Source: Galeruca laticollis (lineage: Eukaryota > Arthropoda > Insecta > Coleoptera > Chrysomelidae). Taken from it: a stretch of DNA of 64,000 nucleotides. The number at the start of each line of letters is the position of its first letter. The stretch's first letter is position 1. The notes beneath the pieces are model-generated. The model made no database searches and was not told where the DNA came from. It worked only from the letters and a program-made list of their open reading frames with translations. A program made the position numbers and the translations under genes. Shown here piece after piece: positions 48,278 to 58,044 of the stretch. The stretch spans positions 80,683,262-80,747,261 of the forward strand of contig OY998180.1 in NCBI GenBank assembly GCA_963921935.1, in the 5' to 3' direction.

Positions 48278-48450
48278 CTATGCTCTTCCGCTATCTGATG
48301 CAAATCACCACAGATGTCCGTATCGGCAAAATGGCCGATCGACGTCACGGTTTTCGAAGGGGATGTAATTCAGTATTCTGCGTGGCATTAGTCAGGAATG
48401 TAGTTGTTTTTCCCTTTGAAAAACAGTCAGGCCAATACGTCTAAATTATC

Positions 48451-48782
48451 TCTTTGAGTTCTGGCTGTATGTTAATTTGGTTTATGATTCATTAGACATT
48501 AAAAAACATATAAATTTATAATAATTCAATTTGAAGAAATTTAATGTAAGAAATTACAGTTGTGATAAGCCTATGATCTGCAAAACCATAGTCAGAATAT
48601 AACGATGCATTCTAATGCGCATGATCAACAAATCCACGCATACCAAACAGTTATCGGTATACCGCGAACCGCGATTATTTAATGGTTTTTTTTTATAAAA
48701 ATATTAATGCACAAGTTATTCCAATAATGATATATGTATTAATATAAAAGGATTCATGTGATCGTATTACGTTTACAGATAT
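48451..48782. other. Unassigned spacer
   Basis: AT-rich, no recognisable feature, between the truncated third unit and the next TA run. Confidence 0.5.
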
Positions 48783-48791
48783 ATGTATATA

Positions 48792-48886
<95 letters not shown>

Positions 48887-48893
48887 ATATATA

Positions 48894-48929
<36 letters not shown>
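48783..48929. repeat. (TA)n tract 3 of the PLE locus
   Basis: About 147 bp of TA with a few C interruptions, the longest TA run in the window. Confidence 0.95.
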
Positions 48930-48931
<2 letters not shown>

Positions 48932-49507
48932 CAAAAAAGCGATAAACGCCTATGATTGTTGCTAATCAATTAAGACACAAAAGGACAAATACTATTGAGG
49001 TTAGGAGCAAAAGGAAAAGTGTACTATTCTTAGATTTCCAAGCTTTCGCAAATATTTATTTGCATCTTCAGGGAACTACAAAGACAGAGAAAAAACATAA
49101 ATTACAAAAACAGTCCGCTACAACAGTTTCATAACTTACGCTAATTTAGAATGTATCCTTGATCTTAACATAATGACAATCGTTAAACAGTTAAAATTAA
49201 AGAAAGAAACAAGTCCAGATTACATTACAAACACTAACAGTTACATATTAAAATATTTTAAAATAATTAAAAGGTTGAAACATTAAAACAGCGAGAATTC
49301 ACACAAGCACATGGATCTATTTAAAATTGTATCTAAATTTGAAAACAGAATAAGGACAGGTTCTTCTTTCCTATGAAATAGAAAAGAAAAATTATTAAAA
49401 AATTATTAATTACCACGACCATAATGACCTAAACTAAAAACGATCGAAATAATATATACATTTGAATAGAATACGAATACGAGGGAGGTACAATAATTCG
49501 GTCGATG
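48930..49507 (-). repeat. PLE pseudo-LTR downstream of copy A
   Basis: It matches 52049-52640 closely and, inverted, 54275-54735 and 57266-57784. It contains a hammerhead motif. It lies at the 3' end of copy A. Confidence 0.85.
49035..49076 (-). ncRNA. Hammerhead ribozyme motif, complete core (PLE family 3)
   Basis: Minus strand: GTTCC, CTGAAGA, stem II (GCAAAT / ATTTGC), GAAA, GC, TT, GGAA. Stem I is TTCC / GGAA; stem III is the two-base self-complementary A-GC-T; the predicted cut follows CTT. All core bases match the consensus by eye. Confidence 0.65.
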
Positions 49508-52041
49508 TTATGTAGAAATATTGTTAGAATTATTACCAATCTGCTTACAGGAATTTGGCTTGTCTAGAGTCAAGAGGAGAGAGTACAAATTGCTTAAATT
49601 TTGAATGTCTGTTTTCTTATTAATACGGAAATCCTCCTGAAAAATGAAGGCCATTTCCAAAAATAATCTTTTACTGTAGTTTCTTTCACATGATAGAATC
49701 TTAATCCCTTCAAAATCTATTTCATGATCTAAGGAGGAAACATGATTGGCAAGAGAACATCTCTCTGGATGCAGTCTTATATCGCTTCTATGGGGAGATA
49801 CACGACTAGACAGCTTTTGAGAGGTCTGGCCAATATATGTGTGATCACAGCTATTGCAAACAAGTTTATAGACCACATTACTACTATCTAAGGTAGGTAT
49901 TTTGTCTTTTAAAGGACTATAAATCGATTTCCCCAATACAGCACTCCTACAAGCAAACTTAACATTTTGTAAATATTTTGAAAAAATCCTTGTAAGTCTG
50001 GGAGTAACCTCCCTAATGTACAGCAAAGAAACAATTGAAAAGGTCGGTACCCCTTCCGAAGTTGAAAGGGCATCCCGACCAGCTGCACTCGCTTCAACTC
50101 CTGAATGCGTCGGGACCTGTGTCAAAACAGAAGATGTGTTAAAAATAATCTTCCTTAGCAATGGTTAGGGATATGCATTATCAAGGAACAAATTGAAGAG
50201 TATATCACGATTTTTATTCTTAAAAATGGAATCAGAAAGACTCATAACCCTTGTTGTCATCTGTCTAACCAAGTTTACCTTCATGCTGAATTTATGGTAA
50301 GAGTTGTAATTGAGGTATCTCCCAGAGCTACTCAACTTTCTGTACCAATCAATTATAATCACGTTATCCGGTGTCCTGGTAAAAAAATTGTCCAGAAAAG
50401 GCACAGCCATATTCTGGTCTTCCACTTCTAGAGTGAACTGGATGTAGGGGTCGTAACTGTTGAAGATAGAAAGGAGATCATCGGTAGAATCCTTAGGACA
50501 AGCCAGAATAATATCATCAACATACTTCTTGATGAAAGGGATGTTAAAAGGAAGTACCGGAAGGACCACATCCAACAGATCATCCATTACATAGCAAGCC
50601 AGTATAGGAGAAATTGTAGCTCCCATATGTGTACCAAAATTTTTCTATAAAATTTATTATTAAACGAAAAGCACGTAGACTCAAAAAGGAAGTCAATCAA
50701 CTCAATAAAAGTATCTTTGTCAATATTACACTCAACACTGATTGAGGACCAATGTTTGTGTATTGACCATACGACAGATTGTAAATAAACATTATCAAAC
50801 AGCGAAATCACATCCAGACTAACCACAACATAATCATGAGGACGAACCTTTCTGTTAAATAGTTCAAAAATAGGAAAAGAGTCCTTAATGAAATACTCAT
50901 TATCAGCATTATATACCCTTGTCAAAATGTCTGTGAAGAAAGTAGCAACAAACTCAGTTGGAGAGTTGATTGATGCAACTATGGGTCTCATAGTTAAAGT
51001 AGGTTTATGGATTTTAGGGAGCGCGTAAAACATGCCTATAACAGAATTATATGAAGTCAATTTTTTCTTAGTGATTTCATCAATTTTTCTCTTATTATAT
51101 AATCTCTTAACTAGAGCATTTGATTTAGTTTGAATCGCCCTACTTGGATCCTTTGGGAGAGGAACATAGGAAGAGTCGTTGTCTATTGAATCTTGGGATA
51201 ACTTTAAATAATCCTCCCTTAACATAACAACCGTTACATTACCCTTATCTGACTTTGTAACAATTAACTCAGGATGTACTTTAAGAAAAAACTTTGTTTC
51301 TGACAACAAGTTCCGAAATATAGATGGATGACTATCCTTCCTATAAGCATGATTGGTGATGACATTAATGGATTTAGCAACTGCTAAATTCCTATTATCA
51401 ATATAAGGAATTAATGACGAAATATAATCTATGTCGGAAAGGATGGATTTGATTGGTACATCAAAATGTAATCGAGGTTCCACACTGAAACCTAAGGAAA
51501 GAAACTTCTCAGCATTAGGAGGGATATTTACATTGGAAAGATTTTTTATCCAAGAAGATTTGGTTTTAAGAAATGCACCATACCACTCGGTTTTTAAATT
51601 ATTAAATTTCTTCATGTTCCTAGTTTTAATACCATGGAAAGATCTATTGTAATGTCTCAACTGCCTTTGAAAGAAGTTGTTACAGATAAATTCATCAGTA
51701 CTGTTAACTATATCTGTTTTCAATTTAGAAAGAGTGTCTTCAAGAGTAACAATTAAATTATGATTAATACCAATTTCCATATTCAACAATTTGTAACCCA
51801 ACCCGCTAATAAACCTTCTTGTAACGTGTGTGTGTGAATCCTGCCGATATATCAAATTTTCTACAGGAATAGTGGAATTCATTATATGACTGGGCAGAAC
51901 ACCTGCTTTTCTACACTTTAAAAGAAAAATTCTTCTATTCAGTTCCTTTGCTAATTTCATCTTGGTCTTGGACCATTTCTTCAAAAACCCAACTGCAAAT
52001 GTCCCATAGGTGGTCTGAATATCTTCGAAAAACCTCATCAT
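49508..52041 (-). pseudogene. PLE copy A: RT plus GIY-YIG-like endonuclease, nearly intact
   Basis: The minus-strand ATG at 52041 starts a roughly 850-codon protein. The first frame (to 50587) carries the N-terminal domain, then ALPKIHKPTLTMRPIVASIN and VVVSLDVISLFDNVYLQS (motif A). A one-base deletion near 50635 moves it into 50165-50626, with MGATISPILACYVMDDLLD, the active site KKYVDDIILACP and VPFLDNFFTR. A TAA at 50165-50167, where the sister copies have AAA, interrupts it before 49508-50161, with VVYKLVCNSCDHTYIGQTSQ (GIY-YIG type with CxxC) and the C-terminus. PLE proteins nick DNA and reverse-transcribe their RNA at the nick. Confidence 0.88.
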
Positions 52042-52048
52042 AAAATTA

Positions 52049-52640
52049 AGCAGAAAAGCGATAAACGCCTATGATCGTTGCTGATCAATTAAGACACAAA
52101 AGGACAAATACTATTGAGGTTAGCAGCAAAAGGAAAAGTGTACTATTCTTGGATTTCCAAGCTTTCGCAAATATTTATTTGCATCTTCAGAGAACTACAA
52201 AGACAGAGAAAAAACATAAATTACAAAAACAGTCCGCTACAACAGTTTCATAACTTACGCTAATTTAGAATGTATCCTTGATCTTAACATAAGGACAATC
52301 GTTAAACAGTTAAAATTAAAGAAAGAAACAAGTCCAGATTGCATTACAAACACTAACAGTCACATATTGAAATATTTTAAAATCATTAAAATGTTGAAAC
52401 AATAAAACAGCGAGAATTCACACAAGCACATGGATCTATTTTAAATTGTATCTAAATTTGAAAACAGAATAAGGACAGGTTCATCTTTCCTATGAAATAG
52501 AAAAGATAAATTATTAAAAAATTATTAATTACCACGACCATAATGACCTGAACTAAAAACGATCGAAATAATATCTACATTTGAATAGAATACGAATACG
52601 AGGAAGGTACAATAATTCGGTCGATGTTATGTAGAAATAT
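52049..52640 (-). repeat. Shared pseudo-LTR between PLE copies A and B
   Basis: It lies 5' of copy A and 3' of copy B, so one pseudo-LTR serves both, as in tandem PLEs. The copy A start codon lies only 8 bp from it. Confidence 0.85.
52155..52196 (-). ncRNA. Hammerhead ribozyme motif, complete core (PLE family 3)
   Basis: Same core as at 49035-49076. Stem I has one change (TTCT / GGAA, giving a G-T wobble). Confidence 0.6.
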
Positions 52641-53734
52641 TGTTAGAACTATTACCAATCTGCTTACAGGAATTTGGCTTGTCTAGAGTCAAGAGGAGAT
52701 AGTACAAATTGCTTAAATTTTAAATGTCTGTTTTCTTATTAATACGGAAATCCTCCTGAAAAATGAAGGCCATTTCCAAAAATAATCTTTTACTGTAGTT
52801 TCTTTCACATGATAGAATCTTAATCCCTTCAAAATCTATTTCATGATCTAAGGAGGAAACATAATTGGCAAGAGAACATCTCTCTGGATGCAGTCTTATA
52901 TCGCTTCTATGGAGAGATACACGACTAGACAGCTTTTGAGAGGTCTGGTCAATATATGTGTGATCACAGCTATTGCAAACAAGTTTATAGACCACATTAC
53001 TACTATCTAAGGTAGGTATTTTGTCTTTTAAAGGACTATAAATCGATTTCCCCAATACAGCACTCCTATAAGCAAACTTAACATTTTGTAAATATTTTGA
53101 AAAAATCCTTGTAAGTCTGGGAGTAACCTCCCTAATGTACGACAAAGAAACAATTGAAATGGTCGGTACCCCTTCCGAAGTTGAAATGGCATCCCGACCA
53201 GCTGCACTCGCTTCAACTCCTGAATGCGTCGGGGCCTGTGTCAAAACAGAAGATATGTTGTAAATAATCTCCCTTAGCAATGGTTTGGGATATGCATTAT
53301 CAAGGAACACATTGGAGAGTATATCACGATTTTTATTCTTAAAAATGGAATCAGAAAGACTTATAACCCTTGTTGTCATCTGTCTAACCAAGTTTACCTT
53401 CATGCTGAATTTATGGTAAGAGTTGTAATTGAGGTATCTCCCAGAGCTACTCAACTTTCTGTACCAATCAATTATAATCACGTTATCCGGTGTCCTGGTT
53501 AAAAAAATGTCCAGAAAAGGCACAGCCATATTATGATCTTCCACTTTTAGAGTGCACTGGATGTAGGGGTCGTAACTGTTGAAGATAGAAAGGAGATCAT
53601 CGGTAGAATCCTTAGGACAAGCCAGAATAATATCATCAACATACTTCTTGATGAAAGGGATGTTAAAAGGAAGTACCGGAAGGACCACATCCAACAGATC
53701 ATCCATTACATAGCAAGCCAGTATAGGAGAAATT
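52641..53734 (-). pseudogene. PLE copy B, 5' truncated
   Basis: The open frame 52720-53706 covers MDDLLDVVLPVLP, KKYVDDIILACP, the rest of the RT, and the GIY-YIG-like part (VVYKLVCNSCDHTYIDQ: the Gly of TYIGQ is Asp). A CAA-to-TAA change ends it at NKKTDI, about 27 residues early. The 5' two-thirds are missing; the copy starts at the repeat junction at 53735. Confidence 0.85.
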
Positions 53735-53826
53735 GTACGCGCGTACGTGCGAATTGTACGCGCGTACGTGCGAATTGTACGCGCGTACGTGCGAATTGTA
53801 CGCGCGTACGTGCGAATTGTACGCGC
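53735..53826. repeat. 21-bp palindrome-containing tandem repeats at the head-to-head junction
   Basis: There are four exact units of 21 bp at 53735, 53756, 53777 and 53798, each starting with the palindrome GTACGCGCGTAC, then GTGCGAATT, and a partial fifth. The left flank is the copy B sequence (AATTGTA) and the right flank the copy C sequence (TACGCGC); the unit contains bits of both. Confidence 0.95.
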
Positions 53827-54274
53827 TCCCTAAAATCCATAAACCTACTTTAACTATTAGACCCATAGTTGCATCAATCAACTCTCCAACTGAGTTTGTT
53901 GATACTTTCCTCACAGACATTTTGACAAGGGCATATAATGCTGATAATGAATATTTCATTAAGGACTCTTTTCATATTTTGGAACTATTTAACAGAAAGG
54001 TTCTTCCTCATGATTATGTTGTGGTTAGTCTGGATGTGGTTTCGCTGTTTGATAATGTTTATTTACAATCTGTCGTACGGTCAATACACAAACATTGGTC
54101 CTCAATCAGTGTTGAGTGTAATATTGACAAAGATACTTTCATTGAGTTGATTGACCTCCTTTTTGAGTCTACGTGCTTTTCGTTTAATAATAAATTTTAT
54201 AAAAAAACTTTTGGTGCACCTATGGGAGCTACAATTTCTTCTATACTGGCTTGCTATGTAATGAATGATCTGTT
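53827..54274 (+). pseudogene. PLE copy C, RT middle only
   Basis: The plus-strand frame has ALPKIHKPTLTIRPIVASIN, VVVSLDVVSLFDNVYLQS, NNKFYKKTFGAPMGATIS and ACYVMNDL. It then jumps at about 54272 into the 3' untranslated region (matching about 57375), so about 1.1 kb holding YVDD and the endonuclease is deleted. The N-terminus is cut at the 21-bp repeats. The frame across the copy A deletion site is intact here. Confidence 0.85.
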
Positions 54275-54735
54275 TCTTTTCTATTTCATAGGAAAGAAGA
54301 ACCTGTCCTTATTCTGTTTTCAAATTTAGATACAATTTAAAATAGATCCATGTGCTTGTGTGAATTCTCGATGTTTTAATGTTTCAACCTTTTAACGATT
54401 TTAAAATATTTTAATATGTGACTGTTAGTGTTTGTAATGCAATCTGGACTTGTTTATTTCTTTAATTTTAACTGTTTAACGATTGTCCTTATGTTAAGAT
54501 CAAGGATACATTCTAAATTAGCGTAAGTTATGAAACTGTTGTAGCGGACGGTTTTTGTAATTTATGTTTTTTCTCTGTCTTTGTGGTTCCCTGAAGATGC
54601 AAATAAATATTTGCGAAAGCTTGGAAATCTAAGAATAGTACACTTTTCCTTTTGCTGCTAACCTCAATAGTATTTGTCCTTTTGTGTCTTAATTGATCAG
54701 CAACGATCATAGGCGTTTATCGCTTTTGGCTTAAT
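54275..54735 (+). repeat. Pseudo-LTR between PLE copies C and D
   Basis: It is the inverted counterpart of 52049-52640 and contains a hammerhead motif. Confidence 0.85.
54586..54626 (+). ncRNA. Hammerhead ribozyme motif, complete core (PLE family 3)
   Basis: GTTCC at 54586-54590, CTGAAGA at 54591-54597, stem II, GAAA at 54615-54618, GC, TT, GGAA at 54623-54626. Confidence 0.65.
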
Positions 54736-54738
54736 TTT

Positions 54739-57265
54739 TTGATGGGGTTTTTCGAAGATATTCAGACCACCTATGGGACATTAGCAGTTGGGTTTTTGAA
54801 GAAATGGTCCAAGACCAAGATGAAATTAGCTAAGGAACTGAATAGAAGAATTTTTCTTTTAAAGTGTAGAAAAGCAGGTGTTCTGCCCAGTCATATACTG
54901 AATTCCACTATTCCTGTAGAAAATTTGATATATCGGCAGGATTAACACAAACACGTTACAAGAAGGTTTATTAGCGGGTTGGGATACAAATTGTTGAATA
55001 TGGAAATTGTTATTAATCAAAATTTAATTGTTATTCTTGAAGACACTCTTTCTAAATTGAAAACAGATATAGTTAACAGTAATAATGAATTTATCTGTAA
55101 CAACTTCTTTCAAAGGCAGTTGAGACATTACAATAGATCTTTCCATGGTATTAAAACTAGGAACAAAGAAATTTAATAATTTAAAAACCGAGTGGTATGG
55201 TGCATTTCTTAAAACCAAATCTTCATGGATAAAAAATCTTTCCAATGTAAATATCCCTCCTAATGTTGAGAAGTTTCTTTCCTTAGGTCCCAAATTCAGT
55301 GTGGAACCTCGATTACATTTTGATGTACCAATCAAATCCATCCTTCCCGACATAGATTATATTTCTTCATTAATTCCTAATATTGATAATAGGAATTAAG
55401 CAGTTGCTAAATCCATTAATGTCATCACCAATCATGCTTATAGGAAGGATAGTCATCCATCTATATTTCGGAACTTGTTGTCAGAAACAAAGTTTTTTCT
55501 TAAAGTACATCCTGAGTTAATTGTTACAAAGTCAGATAAGGGTAATGTAACGGTTGTTATGTTAAGGGAGGATTATTTAAAGTTATCCCAAGATTTAATA
55601 GACAACGACTCTTCCTATATTCCTCTCCTAAAGGATCCAAGCAGGGCAATTCAAACTAAATCAAATGCTCTAGTTAAGGGATTATATAATAAGAGACAAA
55701 TTGATGAAATCACTAAGGAAAAATTGACTTCATATAATTCTGTTATAGCCAAGTTTTACGCGCTCCCTAAAATCCATAAACCTACTTTAACTATGAGATC
55801 CATAGTTGCATCAATCAACTCTCCAACTGAGTTTGTTGCTACTTTCCTCAAAAACATTTTGATAAGGGCATATAATGCTGATATTTCATTAAGGACTCTT
55901 TTCATATTTTTGAAATATTTAACAGAAAGTTTCTTCCTCATGATTATGTTGTGGTTAGTCTGGATGTGGTTTTGCTGTTTGATAATGTTTATTTACAATC
56001 TGTCGTACGGTCAATACACAAACATTGGTCCTCAATCAGTGTTTAGTGTAATGTTGACAAAGATACTTTCATTGAGTTGATTGACTTCCTTTTTGAGTCT
56101 ACCTGCCTTTCGTTTAATGATAAATTTTATAAAAAAACTTTTGGTACACCTATGGGAGCTACAATTTCTCCTATACTGGCTTGCTAATGGATGATCTGTT
56201 GGATGTGGTCCTTCCGGTACTTCCTTTTAACATCCCTTTCATCAAGAAGTATGTTGATGATATTATTCTGGCTTGTCCTAAGGATTTTACCGATGATCTC
56301 CTTCCTATCTTCAACAGTTACGACCCCTACATCCAGTTCACTCTAGAAGTGGAAGACCATAATATGGCTGTGCCTTTTCTGGACACTCTTTTACCAGGAC
56401 ACCGGATAACGTGATTATAATTGATTGGTACAGAAAGTTGAGTAGCTCTGGGAGATACCTCAATTACAACTCCTACCATAAATTCAGCATGAAGGTAAAC
56501 TTGGTTAGACAGATGACAACAAGGGTTAGGAGTCTTTCTGATTCCATTTTTAAGAATAAAAATCGTGATATAGTCTTCGATTTGTTCCTTGATAATGCAT
56601 ATCCCAAACCATTGCTAAGGAAGATTATTTTCAACACATCTTCTGTTTTGACACAGGTCCCGACGCATTCAGGAGTTGAAGCGAGTGCAGCTGGTCGGGA
56701 TACCCTTTCAACTTCGGAAGGGGTACCGACAATTTCAATTGTTTCTTTGCCGTACATTAGGGAGGTTACTCCCAGACTTACATGGATTTTTTCAAAATAT
56801 TTACAAAATGTTAAGTTTGCTTGTAGGAGTGCCGTATTGGGGAAATCGTTTTATAGTCCTTTAAAAGACAAAATACCTACCTTAGATAGTAGTAATGTGG
56901 TCTATAAACTTGTTTGCAATAGCTGTGATCACACATATATTGGCCAGACCTCTCAAAAGCTATCTAGTCGTGTATCTCTCCATAGAAGCGATATAAGACT
57001 GCATCCAGAGAGATGTTCTCTTGCCAATCATGTTTCCTCCTTAGATCATGAAATAGATTTTGAAGGGATTAAGATTCTATCATGTGAAAGAAACTACAGT
57101 AAAAGATTATTTTTGGAAATGGCCTTCATTTTTCAGGAGGATTTCCGTATTAATAAGAAAACAGACATTCAAAATTTAAGCAATTTGTACTCTCTCCTCT
57201 TGACTCTAGCCAAGCCAAATTCCTGTAAGCAAATTGGTGATAATTCTAACAATATTTCTACATAA
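54739..57265 (+). pseudogene. PLE copy D, full length but heavily broken
   Basis: The plus strand keeps all regions: FFEDIQTTYGTLAVGFLKKW at the start, ALPKIHKPTLTMRSIVASIN, KKYVDDIILACPKD, and a clean last frame 56411-57265 with VVYKLVCNSCDHTYIGQTSQ and the normal C-terminus. Breaks include TAA near 54943 and 55397, shifts near 55165, 56045 and 56395, and small deletions near 55885 and 56185. It confirms the family layout and shows which positions are damage in copies A-C. Confidence 0.88.
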
Positions 57266-57784
57266 CATCGACCGAATTATTGTACCTCCCTCGTATTCGT
57301 ATTCTATTCAAATGTATATATTATTTCGATAGTTTTTAGTTTAGGTCATTATGGTCGTGGTAATTAATAATTTTTCTTTTCTATTTCATAGGAAAGAAGA
57401 ACCTGTCCTTATTCTGTTTTCAAATTTAGATACAATTTTAAATAGATCCATGTGCTTGTGTGAATTCTCGCTGTTTTAATGTTTCAACCTTTCAATTATT
57501 TTAAAATATTTTAATATGTGACTGTTAGTGTTTGTAATGCAATCTGGACTTGTTTCTTTCTTTAATTTTAACTGTTTAACGATTGTCATTATGTTAAGAT
57601 CAAGGATACATTCTAAATTAGCGTAAGTTATTAAACTGTTGTAGCGGACTGTTTTTGTAATTTATGTTTTTTCTCTGTCTTTGTAGTTCCCTGAAGATGC
57701 AAATAGATATTTGCAAAAGCTTGGAAATCTAAGAATAGTACACTTTTCCTTTTGCTGCTAACCTCAATAGTATTTGTCCTTTTG
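57266..57784 (+). repeat. Pseudo-LTR downstream of PLE copy D
   Basis: It is similar to the others but lacks the last 45 or so bp, cut at the TA run. Confidence 0.85.
57686..57726 (+). ncRNA. Mutated hammerhead motif (PLE family 3)
   Basis: CTGAAGA is kept but the second box reads AAAA instead of GAAA (57715-57718), so it should be inactive. Confidence 0.55.

Positions 57785-57811
<27 letters not shown>
57785..57811. repeat. (TA)n tract 4 of the PLE locus
   Basis: A TA run between the PLE array and a smaller PLE scrap. Confidence 0.9.
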
Positions 57812-57815
<4 letters not shown>

Positions 57816-58007
57816 GTATAAAACCACGATAATTGGGGTATCGGCAAGTTAATTAAAGAAAACTCTTCTTACTGTTTTTCTTCCAAGCTTTCGGAAACGT
57901 GTATTTCCATTATCAAGGATAAGTAAATTGAGATTGTTATAAATTGGTGAATATAATTATATTTGAATTTTTTAAAAACAAAATTTTTAATCATATATCA
58001 TTTTGAC

Positions 58008-58011
<4 letters not shown>
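57812..58011 (-). mobile_element. PLE-like scrap with a decayed hammerhead motif (family 4)
   Basis: A 200-bp block lies between two TA runs. On the minus strand at 57880-57920 it has TTGATAA, a perfect stem II (GGAAA / TTTCC), GAAA, GC, TTGGAAG. This is the layout of family 3 with two core changes. No coding remains. Confidence 0.45.

Positions 58012-58042
<31 letters not shown>
58012..58042. repeat. (TA)n tract 5 of the PLE locus
   Basis: A TA run at the inner end of the right arm. Confidence 0.9.

Positions 58043-58044
<2 letters not shown>

Larger units (their letters stand above)
46962..48450. repeat. Inverted plus tandem 474-bp units with hammerhead-like motifs
   Basis: One unit is inverted (about 46965-47475), followed by two and a fraction in direct order (47484-47553 partial, 47554-48027 full, 48028-48450 truncated). 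Direct spacing is 474 bp (TAGACACCTCG at 47554 and 48028). Each unit includes a hammerhead-like motif and an open stretch of about 65-90 codons (CNSIFCVVLARNVVVFPFE) starting at a TTG. The three copies are about 90% alike. It could be a PLE pseudo-LTR array or a retrozyme-like non-autonomous repeat. Confidence 0.8.
48930..57784. mobile_element. Head-to-head PLE family 3 array
   Basis: Order: pseudo-LTR, copy A (minus), pseudo-LTR, copy B (minus, 5' truncated), 21-bp repeat junction at 53735-53826, copy C (plus, truncated at both ends), pseudo-LTR, copy D (plus), pseudo-LTR. It is therefore an inverted repeat of partial tandem dimers. Tandem copies sharing one pseudo-LTR are typical of PLEs. 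TA runs flank the whole array. Confidence 0.85.

Noticed and set aside
48758..48965. Frames of repeated Tyr-Ile
   Set aside because: Translation of the TA dinucleotide run.
53733..54329. A novel repeat protein (YARTCEL repeats)
   Set aside because: The repeats are the 21-bp junction units read into PLE copy C; the product would be an accident of the junction.
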